From Megaleporinus macrocephalus (lineage: Eukaryota > Chordata > Actinopteri > Characiformes > Anostomidae), in NCBI GenBank assembly GCA_021613375.1, contig CM038708.1, positions 31,353,559 to 31,417,558 of the forward strand: a DNA stretch of 64,000 nucleotides. Reading direction: 5' to 3'. This document shows, one piece after another, positions 25,901 through 40,300 of this stretch (positions within the stretch are counted from its first letter, which is position 1; every line of letters starts with the position of its first letter). Both the position numbers and the translations under genes were made by a program. The notes beneath the pieces are model-generated. The model ran no database searches and had not been told where the DNA came from. It saw only the letters and a program-made list of their open reading frames with translations.

Positions 25901-28900
25901 AACGTTTGACTGGTAGTGTATCTAAAACGTTTGACTGGTAGTGATCTAAAACCTTTGACTGGTAGTGTATCTAAAACGTTTGACTGGTAGTGATCTAAAA
26001 CGTTTGACTGGTAGTGTACTAAAACCTTTGACTGGTAGTGATCTAAAACCTTTGACTGGTAGTGATCTAAAACGTTTGACTGGTAGTGATCTAAAACGTT
26101 TGACTGGTAGTGATCTAAAACCTTTGACTGGTAGTGATCTAAAACGTTTGACTGGTAGTGTATCTAAAACGTTTGACTGGTAGTGATACTAAAACGTTTG
26201 ACTGGTAGTGTATCTAAAACGTTTGACTGGTAGTGTATCTAAAACGTTTGACTGGTAGTGTATCTAAAACGTTTGACTGGTAGTGTATCTAAAACGTTTG
26301 ACTGGTAGTGATCTAAAACGTTTGACTGGTAGTGATCTAAAACGTTTGACTGGTAGTGATACTAAAACGCTTGACTGGTAGTGATACTAAAACGTTTGAC
26401 TGGTAGTGTATCTAAAACGTTTGACTGGTAGTGATCTAAAACGTTTGACTGGTAGTGATCTAAAACGTTTGACTGGTAGTGATCTAAAACGTTTGACTGG
26501 TAGTGATCTAAAACGTTTGACTGGTAGTGTATACAAATTTGTGTATCTATACACACCATTTTATCATTTGTCCATTTTATCAATTCCTCTGACCGTATAG
26601 GAGCACTTAGTGGTTTTACAATTACAGACTGTTGATCTGCACACCTTTGTAGTTCCTTTCACCCTGTTCTTCACTGGTTCAGCGGCTTCAGCGGAGCTCA
26701 TAGGTGAATCTTAAGTATTGTGACAGCTATAGTTTTTGCCATACTGCCCACCTCTATTTGTACCAGCATATCATCATCATCATTCACAGAGCTCAGATAT
26801 TTGTTGGTGTTGTAGACATAAATAAAGAGAACTGCTGCAAATACAAAAACTGAAAAAGCAATTCTGAGGAACTTCTATTTCCGCTTTTGGTATGATGTGA
26901 TCTGTATATGTGAACCGCAGACGCAAAAATACCTCTTTAGAAGTTTTAGTCTTTCAAAACCGACCTTGTGTGAAGGTGTTGTATTAACCACAAGATGTAT
27001 GGGGTAAGAAGTCGTTCTTTTTTTATACGTATGTGTGACAGATTAACACTAGCACGCTGTATCTCACAGGAAGACAGCCAGCAGAAAAAAAAACATGACA
27101 GCCATTAGTCATCCTGCTCAACACTGATTAGTAAATCTATTGCAGAGTTTTTAGTGCAGTCCTTTGATGACATCCAGCCAGTTTACCTAGGACTGCACTC
27201 AAAACTTTCATAGCTTTTGTTAATAATTTAATAGCTGGCCGAAAAAAAAGCCATCCTGCATTACTCTGGGGCTTCTTCTCCCATAACAAGCTGGCAGTGT
27301 CTCCGATACAATCTTTCAGCTGTTTACGATTATAAACAAGGAATTAAGAGCCCTGGTCAGTCATGCAGAAAACACACATTTGCACTGGTGTATACACACA
27401 TACGCACAGACATACAGATCATAGAAAGTATTCAGACTCACCCAAGAGAACTTTGGCATCTTCCACATCAAAGTCACCATCACCATCTGCATCATACACT
27501 CCTCCAAATGTACCTGTGATCGAACAACAGCTTTTGTCATCGCATTATCAGTCTACAGCGCTAAATTCAACTAAACACAAGCTTGTGTATTGTAACTGTC
27601 AGAGGAAAACCTCACATCTTCACAGGAGAACAAGTAAAAGGATATTTTTATATCTTTTTTTAAGATTAGAAACAATAACAGCTACATGTGTGGACACTGC
27701 GTGGACAATATTTGCTAACTACTTACTGTCTGTCATGTTATTAAGGCTACATAACATAAGCCAACAGCTGAAATAAACCTACACAAACGTTTATAACGGC
27801 ATATTGATTAAACATTTTTTGTTATAAAGTCTACTTCTATTAATTCGATATAGGTTCTTCTTGACTGGCAGTGTTCTAAAACCTTTGACCGGTAGTGTAT
27901 ATAATATAATTATAATGTCACTACTATATAAACCCACCAACCACATTCCTGTATCTATACACACTGTCCATTTTATCAATTCCACTGACAGTATAGAAGA
28001 CTGTAGTTTATCTGTTTTTATTTGTAGTTCCTTTCACCCTGTTCTTCGCTGGTTCAGCGGCTTCAGTGGAGCTCATAAGGGAATCTTAAGTATTGTGACT
28101 GCTATAGCTCTTTGCCATACTGCCCACCTCTATTTGTAGCAGCATATATTTTAAAAAAAACCTACACAAACGTTTACAACGGCATATTGATTAAACATTA
28201 GTCGTTATAAAGTCTACTTCTATTAACTTCAACATAGGTTCTTCTTGACTGGTAGTGATCTTAATCGTCTGACCTGTAGTGTATATAATATAATTATAAT
28301 GTCACTACTGTATGAACCCACCAACCACTTCATTAGGAACACATATAGGAGGACCATATAGGAGCACTTTGTGCAGACTGTAGTTTATCTGTTTTCATTG
28401 GTAGTTCCTTTCACCCTGTTCTTCACTGGTTCAGCGGCTTCAGTGGGGCTCATAGGTGAATCTTAGCTTTTTGCCATTCTGCCCACCTCTATTCTTAGCA
28501 GCATATCATCATCATTCACAGAGCTCAGATATTTGTTGGTGTAGTAGACATAAAACAGCTGCAATAAACCTTCAAGTAAACATCAATTGTTATTAACTCT
28601 ACTTCTGTTAACGTCAATATAGGTTGTGTCAAAACACACAATCCATTACCACAGCTGACCAAAGAGCTCAGTACGTTAGAGAACTAAACAATTGAAGCTG
28701 TTTGCAAAATAAAACAAAGGCGAGTAAATAAATAAACTGTCTTGGGAAGGTTTAAGTACTGGTACTGTGTTAAGACGTCAATGTATGTTTTGTATAGCAG
28801 TATATTTGAGCTCAGAAGACCTTTAAGTTGCCCAGCATAGTTATAACAGAGTATCATCTCTAACTGAAGAAAATCTCAATTTTGTTTAGATTTTTATTTT

Positions 28901-31900
28901 TCTACATTACTGGAGCTCAGCAACTCTTCTTTAGGTGTTATAATCAATGGACCAATAGTAAAGCTCTGAAATGTCTTTTCCCTTTTCTGTAAACTTACCA
29001 CAAGACATACTTGTTTTTCTTTGGACAGCATCAGTACTTTCTTTGCTCCTGAAGCTAAAAGTTTATTCTAAGGTCTTTACGAATCTTATGAGAATAAATA
29101 TTTTCTTTATGAATCACTATGACAATGCTGGTTGCTCTAATGCTTTCTCTAACTTCATGTCAGCAGAAACTGAGGTGTTTGGACAACTTGCATAAAATCT
29201 GAGTAATGGTGTAGAAATGTTTGTATTGTGGTGTAGCATTATAAACTGTTTATTAATATATATTAAATAATAACTAATGTTATTATTATTAGCGCAACAG
29301 TTCAGTTTGTTCACTGACAAAATCACCCACCCTGTCAACCCTCATCCATTATGTTAGAGAGTGACCTGCTGCATACTTTCTCAGACAGAGTCACATGACA
29401 GGACGCAGGACTGAAAAGACATCTCACCTACAACGTTCTTGTAGTCAACCACGTCAAACCAAACAACGGCCACAGACATCCAGGCACCCAGCAGAGCCAG
29501 CACTATCAGCCAGCTGAGGATAGAGTTACCCTCGGCCTTCTTGGTGCTCTTAGTGACAGCAGGTACGGCCTGGGGCTCTGCAGAAAAAGAGAGATAGAAA
29601 TACAACACAATCACAGACGCATAGACGAAGCTTGTGTTTATATTGTGGTTGAAGCTCCCACTTTAACGAGATGTGTTGCTGTGGCTGTGTCACAGCTGAT
29701 GTTGCTGAAAGGGATGTTCTTTAAAAGGTTTGGGGCTGAAATAAAGACCTGTATGCAGCAGGCTGAAGGAAATAAAGTGTGTTTATAGAAGTTTCATAGA
29801 GGCTAGGACTAGTGAGATGCTTTGACATTGCTGAATGTTCCTTTAAAGGGCCCATGCTGTATAAAAACAAGTTTTCCAGAATAAAGGAGTTTGCTACTGA
29901 GACTTGTTAGAGAAATACTCAGTACTTCTACTGACAAAGTGATTTTATATAGGAAGCAATGGCAGCCATGGGCCCCAGTAATATACTTTTCAAAGTTAAA
30001 AGAACTATTGTGTGACAACAATGTTTGTTAATATGCGGTAAATGCAATCAAGAAGACTATATTGTGTTACTATCATATCTGTAACATCAAGATGTGTTTT
30101 TTATTTAATAAAGTTAATAAACATTTTTTATTTCAAACAGTCTTCAGGGGTTGTGTGTCAATGCTTAGTTCGCAAGTAATAACCAACTAACAATGATCTG
30201 TTACTGGTTAAAACAATTTGCTTTCCCACAAAGGACTCTTACTGGTACAGCATGGTGTCCCTACCAGAGCTGGGTATGGAACCCCAGTCGTCAAATTGAC
30301 TGCAGCGTTGTTATACTAACTAAATGAGGTGATAAATAAAGCACAAGCAGGGACATTAACTAAGAAGGTAAACAGAGTCAATCCTGACTTCAGGTTGACT
30401 TCAATGGCTTGGCTGTGGTGGGAGCTGGCACCAGTGTGACAGAGGCTTGGGACTGGGTTAAAGTTGTGGATGGATGTATAGGTAAAACAGAGCAGCTGTT
30501 TCAAGACAGAGTGAACAAAGGCTTAGAAAATAACATCAGGATCATATAACACACGGTCTACGTTCGGCTGACAAGGTCATCTGCATGCGAAAATACCCGA
30601 ACGCACACACACGGGCATGCACGCGCAAATACACATATAGATTTTCACACTATTCTTCACACAGACTTTCAATGACATTTCGCTGCGGTGGCGCTGACAG
30701 GGAAGGAGTAATAATACAATGGGCGTGTCCTGAACAGTTCGTTAGGTGCACCTTAATTGGGGAACGCAATGAATGAAGTGATCGAAAGTCAGATCGCTTT
30801 AGGACCACTTCCCAAACATTCATTTGGGATAGTTGTTACTCATTCAGGATACTTGTTACTTATTCAGAATACTCGTTACTCATTCGGGAAACTCGTTACA
30901 ACCAAAAATGGCCAAACGACACGTACTATCAGTACCTCAGTGTAAATAAAGCGTGTGCGTCAGTGTGTGAGAGAAACAGCGAGAGACTGGGAGCGAATAC
31001 AAAACAGCTGTATTAACTCCTCAACTCAACAGAGCACTGTTAGTGAATTAGGGCTCAACATGCATACTTGCAGAGCACACAGTGGCTCCGAGAAACAACT
31101 CACTCATCACGAGGCCAAGTCTGTATAACTCCGCACTCGGAGACACGACCAGGGAGACATGCTCCACATAGCAGGCAAGAGAGACCTCACACATGCCGTA
31201 GCGAGCCCCTCACCAATCAGCACTGTATTCTACCTGTTACATTTGCCATTTTGGTTCCATCGGCCTTCGTTTCTCCCATTCCCGCAGGTTCCTAGACCAG
31301 CGCTCCCGAAGAAAAACTGCAAGGGAAAAGCAAAGTCTTTTTTTGCTCATGCGAAACAGCGCTCGCTGGCTCAGCTGCAACTCGATATACGCTTCTGGCC
31401 GCCGATTATTTTTAGTGCCGCTGTCACCCCACCGCACACTCTCCACTGGGCCTCATATGGTGACGAGCGGCAGCCGCAGAGCCTCTCTCGCGCGCGCACT
31501 CACGCATTCTCACACAGACGCACGCACGCACGCACGCACTCCGGGCGGCACACACGTACACACTATGGGTGTGCATAAACGTGAGAAGGTTCTTTTCTGC
31601 TTAATACAGGGACTGTCTTAAACTCAGACGAGTAACGTTCTGTCTGTATCAGAAAGCAAATCAGGAAACAAATGTGATCACAAACACACGCACACACATA
31701 AGTGTGCGAGCCTGCACCGTCACACATACACAGTCACAGGCACACACTCAGCATCCTGGTCTCAGAATACGAAATAGCTGACATGTTATGAAGTAGAAAT
31801 AGCTAGAACACGTCTGTTTTGTGTTCATCTTTCAGTCCGGCAGGTTTTCACCAGCTCAGAGCTGCTTCAGTCATACTTCTTATAGAGCAGTAAAGACAGA

Positions 31901-32068
31901 ATTATAAAACCAGCCCTTCCAAATCCTGAGAAATGTGTGTTTTATAAGTATTTATGTAAAATTATACAGTGACGAATAATAAATCATACAGACTAAAGAA
32001 GATAAGTTGGCCTGTCATGATCATAAAATTGTCATTTAAATACAATTGTATAATTATATTATAATTGT

Positions 32069-32147
<79 letters not shown>

Positions 32148-32163
32148 AGAGAGAGAGAGAGAG

Positions 32164-32225
<62 letters not shown>

Positions 32226-35200
32226 TTTATTGATCCCGAAGGAAATTTAGCAACCAGTAGCAGTTACAAACACAGTACAAAAAAATAAAAAACAATAAGG
32301 TATATAAAAGTTAAATAGTGTTTAAATAGTGTCCAGCAGTGCAAATGTACAGGGTGTACAGCAAAGTGTCAATAGTGTCTATGAGTGCTGACATAAGATG
32401 TCCAGTAAAGTGTCAATAGAGTCCGGGAGTGCAGATGTACAGTAATGTGATTACAGTACAAATTGTCCATACATGTTTTTTTCCTTAAACTTGTTGTACG
32501 GTCAGAGTGACACACTACACTACTGTAGCTCCAAAGCTAATACACCAGCATTTTAATAATACATTATGATAATGTATTTATCATAAATGCTTCTAAAAAC
32601 TAACCACGTGTGCAGAGCAGTGATGTACAGAGCTATTAAAGAGTGGAACTCCTGACCTGACTCAACTATGCTCACAATATTACTGTCTTCGCACATATCG
32701 CTAATCAACCATCCAAGGCAGGCTAAACAAACCAGAGGTTCTCCAGTTCAAGGAGCTGCACAGTGTTTCATTTTCTCCTGTCCACTTCAGCCCACCACTG
32801 TCAGGGTCAGAGGGGTGCTTCGGAGACCAGCTCATCCCAAACTTTCAGCAAGCTTCAAAACACGCTAAAGTCTGCAATGCCATTATCCCAGACTAAAGCT
32901 CATTTCCCACCCTACATACTCCAACACCTCCTTCCTCATACAAAACTATAGCAGAAAATCAGGAAATCTCATTCACATAAACACAACCAAAGCTAATACA
33001 CCAGCATTATAATAATACATTATGATAATGTATTCATTATAAATGCTTATAAAACTAACCACATGTGCAGAGCAGTGATGTACAGAGCTATTAAAGAGTG
33101 GAACTCCTGACCTGACTCAATGCTCCGAACTGATAATACTAAAAAGAATCGAACTGATTCCTTGCCCGTAAATAAATAGAAGTTAAAGGTAGACTAGGGA
33201 AATTTGTTTTAAGCGGAATAGTGAGGTTATTGAGATTATAATGGCTCTATGTTTATTTCTTTTTGTTTTGTTTACATTTGGAATATACACAGAGTATGTC
33301 TTTCTTTTTTGTTGTGTATGTAAAATGTATATGTGTGCTTTATGTCTGATAGACCCCAGGAAGAATAGCTGCTATCATTATAGGAGCTAATGGGGATCCA
33401 AATAAAAATAAACACAGCACTGACCTCTAAAGATTTTTATTATTTCAGTTTATACTCTCAACACACTCAGCACACTCACTTAACTTTCTGCTTGTTGCAC
33501 AATCTAACACGTGAAGGTCTTAAGTAGTTGCGATTAGGTGACTATGTGGGAACTGTTTCAGACACAAGATATGACTATTTAACAGACATTGGCAGGAAAT
33601 GCTGGAATGAATCTGATCTGTTGGTGGTGTAATGATATACAAGTCTTCACAGTATGATCTGTACTGCAGGTTTTCCTTCACAATATGATACGTTTCTTAG
33701 AAAACAGATACCAAAAACATTTCTTAGAAAACAGAAACCAACATATCTTTCACAGCGTAATGGCAATGTGATCATTACACATGTATTGTTACTATGTTCT
33801 CAATATTGATGTCTTATCACATGTATGGCTAATCAACCATCCAAGGCAGGCTAAACAAACCAGAGGTTCTCCAGTTCAAGGAGCTGCACAGTGTTTCATT
33901 TTCTCCTGTCCACTTCAGCCCACCACTGTCAGGGTCAGAGGGGTACTTCTTCGCACACCAGCTCATCCCAAACTTTTACCAAATTTCAAAACATGCTAAA
34001 GTCTACAATGCCATTACACCAGACTAGAGCCCATTTCTCACCCTACATACTCCAACACCTCCATCCTCATACAAAACTATAGCAGAAAATCAGGAAATCT
34101 CATTCACATAAACACAACCAACACCGTAACACCCTTCACTATAGACCATACCTCCCAGACACAATTTCTCCCCAGAGGAGATGACAAAACTAGGTTACAA
34201 TTAGAGATGGAAGGATCGATCGGCCATGTATCGGCCGATTTTTAATCAAAATATGTGATCAGCAATCGGCCGATATTTCGTCAATCCTGAGAGCCGATTG
34301 ATTACGTTAAACAAATGAGCCTAGTTTCTGTATTTCCAGCTAGCGTTTCATCCAGGTAGAGAAGAACTCCCTACCTGCAATTCCTATCTGAACCACTAGG
34401 TGAAAATACACACCCTTTCATTTTCCACAGACTGACTAAAGCAGCGGCCTCGCGAAAAGAGTACGTCGTTCACCGCATGTGCGGATGGAAAACGATGTTT
34501 GTCTGTGTATGTGACTCTCATCCAGGGCAGTTCGTAACATCTGTAAAACTAGTGAAATCAACGTGTCTGGTGGGGAACCAAGACAAAGACTTTTATCACT
34601 AATAATCTGATACGGCGCGTACACCACCTGGCTGAATACAGTGAGTATCAGCAAACAGCAGAGCTAGCACAAAATAAATAACCCAGAGACCCGTGCAGAC
34701 CAGATCTGACCGGTACGAACAGTACAGCAGCAGAAACAGCCAGAGAGCTAAAGGAACCACAGCCAGAGTGATTGAGTTTAAAGCTCTAGATAAGCAGCTC
34801 TTCTCGGCTGTAGAAGACGTTCATTCTGCCGCTTCATATTCCACCTGGATCCCCGCTCTGCCGTTCCTAGTAGGAAATACTTTTCAGATGTCGCTCTTCC
34901 AGAGCTGTACCAAGCGGTTTACTTCCACATAGACCAACTTCTAATTTAGTTTAAAAATATTATGCTGTTTCGAACAAACTTGTAAAAAAAGGTAATAAAC
35001 CAGTTTAGACCATGTGTCATGACTTGCTTGCACTAATAACTATTTGTAGCCCTGCTGTGGCATATAGCCCCGCCCTCTATTGGTATCGGCTATTGGCCGA
35101 TCGCGTTGAAAGGTGCTTGGCGATCGGAATCGGCCTCTTTGTTTTAACATGTTCACAAAGACCACTTCAGCTCTGTAGTGTAACAGCACTGTGTGTACCA

Positions 35201-37277
35201 AACCCACAGAAAGCCAACATCGCTTTACATGTGTTTTCAGGTTAGGCTGGGTAAAAAGGACATACTTCAATGCTTTAAGGACATGTACTGAATTTGATAA
35301 GCTCTGATATTGGCTTCTTATTCGAATTTCAGTTTTACCTCAAATTGTGCAGCAGTTACAAGTCAGAACACAGAGGAAGCTTTCCGTTACGTGCATCTGT
35401 TCTTTTATCTTCTGCCTTTCTTTGTGCTGATATAATCTTATTGTTTGTTTCTGGTACATATGACACTAAATCCAGAGAAATAACAAAGGAAAACTTGCCA
35501 GATAGCTAATACTACCTTAACCACAAACCAGTCGTGCTTGTTTTTCAGGCCAAAAACGCTACCAGGAATTCTCCTAACTCTCCTGATTACGCTCTCCAGC
35601 ATTGGCTGCTGATCTCACAACCCCCCGAGTAAGCCCTCTGTGTCTCTTACTCACCCAAAATTGCTGTATCCTGAATACTGCCTTCACAAAATGTAACATT
35701 AAATTGATGTAAAAGAGTCCATTAAGCTGAAATTCATATTCACATTTTAATTCACAGACCCGACATACAGTCAACCATAAACACTGTTGTTCCTCCTTCA
35801 GCAAATCCTGCCTTTACAAAAGACAACAGTAAAACAGGTCAATTCCAAAATCCTAGACTGTTACGAAACAATCTCAACTCATTAATATTTACAACCCTAA
35901 CATTTACATACACCAGCTCACAAAACAACATAATGAACAACAACAACATAATGAACATGAGTGGTGGACTATGTGGAGAAATTCATTCCAGGCTATGTTT
36001 CATATGTTTCATGCCCTTTCCAAGACACTGAACTGTCTGTGGTTGACGATCATCTTTAAACGAGACTAGAGTTTGGCTTCTTTTCATCAAGTAGTTTATT
36101 GAATGTTCAATTCTGCCTTAAATGCTACAGCTGAAATGACAGGTCTGTCACAATCTTTACATAGTCGTCTAATCCCAGATACTTGATTATTGCAATTAAT
36201 GATAAACTATTGAGAAGGATTTTATATTCACAGTGTTTATTTTAAGCAGCGGAACGTTTCTTGCCTTTATGGTATATGAGCTTTGCTGCACAATAAACTC
36301 ACAGACCCATTGTGTGTGTTGTAAGATCCCCAAAGGTGCTCCTCAGCCAATCAGATCTGTGCAGACTTGGGAGATCTGTGCAGACACACAGGCACACAGG
36401 TACGAAGCAAGAAGCAGCAGTCGGAGAGTAAAGTGAGTCGGAAAGAATAACATGCTCTTAAAAAAAGAAAAGGGATGAACCGAGACATATAGGTTTATTC
36501 TTTTCACAGGCGGCTGGCTTTATTTACTGTTTCTATAAATAAGCACTTTAAGATGCACTTTTTTCAAAGCATTCTGTTTTTTTTTTTATGTAGCTCTTGT
36601 TTTTACTTAAAGTGAGGTAAAACATTTATTTAATACATTTATTTACGTTTCATAGATCATTCAGTTCAGCATTTAAAACAATAACTATTGTTAAAATACA
36701 CTGAACAGTATGTGTAATTTGTTTGTCTTTCAGTAGCTGATGGTATAAGATGCTGATACTAGACTACTTTAGTAAACAGGATACGCTGCTGAATATTAAC
36801 ACAAGTTAGAAATGATGACGGTCCAGACCTTGGCCTGAGGAAATCTCCTTTAACTGGACCTTACTGAATTCTAATTAAATACCCCTGGTGTAATGTATCA
36901 TACTACTGTACAACATATAATAATAGCTAATAAACATAGCTAGTAAGCAAGACAGCTTGTACTACAAAAGTTGAATGCAATGGACAATTACACTGTTAAT
37001 CACAATTATTTAAATGACAATTAATTGTGAGCTAAATGTTCACGACTGGACAGCCCTACCTGTCTGTACATTTATTATATGTCATTTTCATTGATGGGCT
37101 TATAATTCTGTCTTTACTGCATTATAAGATTGCTAAGGTAGCTCACACCTGGTAAAAACCTGCTGGACTGAAGGATGAACACAGAACAGACACGTTCTAG
37201 CTATTTCTACTTCTGCATAACATCAGCTGTTTCATATTCTGAAACCAAGATACTGAGTGTGTGTCAGTGCGTATGTG

Positions 37278-37366
<89 letters not shown>

Positions 37367-40300
37367 TCAGAAACTTCACTCTGAGTTTGAAGCAGTCTGA
37401 TTGTTCAGCAGAAAGAGAACCTGCTCATGTTTATACACACCCTGAAGTACAGTACAATCACTGCATGCAATGGACAATTACATTGTTAATTACTATTACT
37501 TCAGTGATTATTAACTGTCAGCAAAGATTTCATGATGTAACAGGCCTACGCAGCACCATTAAAGGTGGAACTTCATCAGCTGGCGAATAAGAAGCCAACT
37601 TCAGCTCCCAAATCTTTAACATGATCCCAGACAACTTTAATCCAAAGTTGTTTACTTGCTCTGCACATTTCACACCAGACAGCTTCCCAAACCTTAAACA
37701 ATCTAGCTTCTGCTACTTGACAGGCTGTTCTTGTAAATAAGAATATGTTCTTAATGATTTGCCTGGTTAAATTAAAGGTTAAATAAAAAAAACATAAATA
37801 AATAAACAATATCGAGTGGTTTGCTCAGCGGTTCACACGAAGAGACTGAAGAGCAGTGCCACCTTTATTAGCACCACAACCCCAACAGCATCCTGTATGT
37901 AGCAGCCATGCTGTGTAGTCTTATCACTGTTTACTGGCTGAATTATAAGTTACATATCTAGCAGAAGCTTGTACAGGAAACGTTAGAAAATAGCAAGCTC
38001 CAAGACACTAGTAAATCTGACTAAACAGTACGAGGACTGAGCTTATTTACACCGAGGTTCATTTTATTTTCCAGTCTGTGTTTATTTTAGCATGTTACAT
38101 CGCAGGGCCTCACAGTAAACCAGTAAATCAGTAAATTGTTCAACTCAACGTCATTATACCAATACAAGGCTGCACAGTATTAAAAAAACACTGTCTACTC
38201 GTCCAGTACTTTAGAAGTTAAAGTTAAAAAAGTTGAAAAGAGATAGTGTACATGCAAGTGACAATACAAAAAATAGAAACATGAGACAATAAGTACAACG
38301 CCAGTAAGTAGATGTGCAAAAGCAGTAAGTGTCACTGTCAGCATCAGACTGTGGCTGGAACTGGTGCAAACAACAGTTACCATAAATAAACATAGGGTGT
38401 AAATGGGTGTAAATGGGTGCGGGAGTCACATACCTTCTATGTAGATATCAGAGAACTTTTTTAAACACTGAATAAATCCACTCTACAGCACCTTTAATAT
38501 CTGTATTCTGAATGTGTATGAATGTATGTTCCCAATATCTGAATTCTTCTACATCCCAACCTTGATGACTGGATTGCCTTCAGGATAGGTGGAAACAACA
38601 AGAGGATATACAACAGAGCAGAGGTCACTAATAGGCAAACCACAGTCCGGGTCTGGACACAGACGTTGTGTAATGCGGACCCAAACTGATAAACTATTGA
38701 GAGCGATTTAATTTTAATTCATGTTTTCAATCAGTGACAGAATTTTTCTTGTCTTTATGGTATACAGGCTTTGCGGCACAGTAGTGTCACAGACTAATCG
38801 TGTGCGTTGTAAGATCACCAAAGGCCAATCAGATAGGTGCATATTCGGGAGTGCAGCGAGCACACAAGCAAGGTTCGAATCGATAAGCAGCAGTCGGAAA
38901 ATAAAGCGAGTCAGAAAGAATAACGTGCTCTAAAAGAAAGAAAAGTCGACGGAGAAGACAGACTGTTTTAACCAGGACTGGAGAGACATATACGTTTACT
39001 CTTCCCACCGGCAGCTCCAAACCAACAACACATGAAACTGAGTTGCACAGTTTATTTACTGCTTCTATATATACTTTAAGATGCACTTTTTTCAAAAGCA
39101 TTCTGTTCTGTAAAGTAGCCCTTGTTCTTACTTGAAGTGAAGAAAAAAACATTTATATGTTATATAAATAATTAATTCAGTTCAGAATTTAAACAGTAAA
39201 TATATACTGAAATATATACTGAAATATACTGAACGGTAATTGTACTATGTTTTTGTTCTTTCAGTTGCTGATGGTATGAGATGCTGATACTAGGCTACTT
39301 CAGTATACAGGATATGGCACTGAATCATAACCAAGTTAGAAATGAAGATTGTCCGGACCTTGGCCTGAAGAAATGCAGTAGAGCCCTCAGACAGGACAAG
39401 TACAGGTATCTTAACAAGACACAGTAATACACATTAGTTCCAGTTGTTTACAAAAAAGTGTTAAATAAGTATTAATACACTGGTGTTTAAGAGGGTCTAA
39501 TATTATCTCCCGATTTTCAAAGGCAGTGAATACAAGTTGAATACTTCTAAACCTACTATTATAACACTTGGCAAGTAGAACACAGACACCATGGACTGCC
39601 AAGTTACTTCCTTGAAGGCAAAAGAAAAGTCACAACTATTTCATTTGGAGCAGAATTATGCAGAATGGCCACAAAACAAAGTGCTCAGCAGAGGTAAAGC
39701 TCATTTCTCCTTCATGTAGATCAGACAGAAGTTGCAGGCGTATCGTGACTGTTCAAGGCTCATTGCTCACTCGTGCAAAGACCCAGAGCTAGCGACATGA
39801 TGGAAAACCAGAGCAATCAATCTGTACAGGAGTACAAGCGCCCCCACAGGCTGGCAGACTGAAACATTTAGAAACCATTCGCGTCCCAAACAAACTACAC
39901 CAGCTCTTCTGAAAAACAGGTCGGCTTCTACATCAACTGTACTGCACACAGAGGCTAAGAACTGTGAAGATCTGACGATGCTGAAGCCAGATTTGTGTTT
40001 AAAACTTCCCGTTCCACCTTAACTGGTGCAGCGGCTACATACTGGCGCCCCAGGCGTTACAATAGGAACTGTACCATTTAAGGTGGAGCGAAGAGAAAGC
40101 TGACTTGAACTTCGTGCAGAACGGCTCAGTATATGTGACAGCAATGAAGCTGATGTGCTGAAAGCCTGCGTTAGACACTCGGTCACATGTAGCACAGATG
40201 TGCCATAGTGCCAGTACGACAGATGTAGGTGTAACTCAAAAGGCTGGAAGCTCCATTTAGTGGAGAACAGCGACAAGCGGCGCATCATCAGCTGCTTCTT

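Noticed and set aside
32668..34082. Short frames INHPRQAKQTRGSPVQG in two copies as a duplicated gene
   Set aside because: They lie within repeated LINE-like DNA, are short, and the copies differ without sign of coding constraint.
37175..37590. Cys-Val / Thr-His repeat frames
   Set aside because: Translation of a (TG)n microsatellite.
38865..38890. GGTTCGAATC resembling a tRNA B box
   Set aside because: No matching A box or cloverleaf could be built around it.
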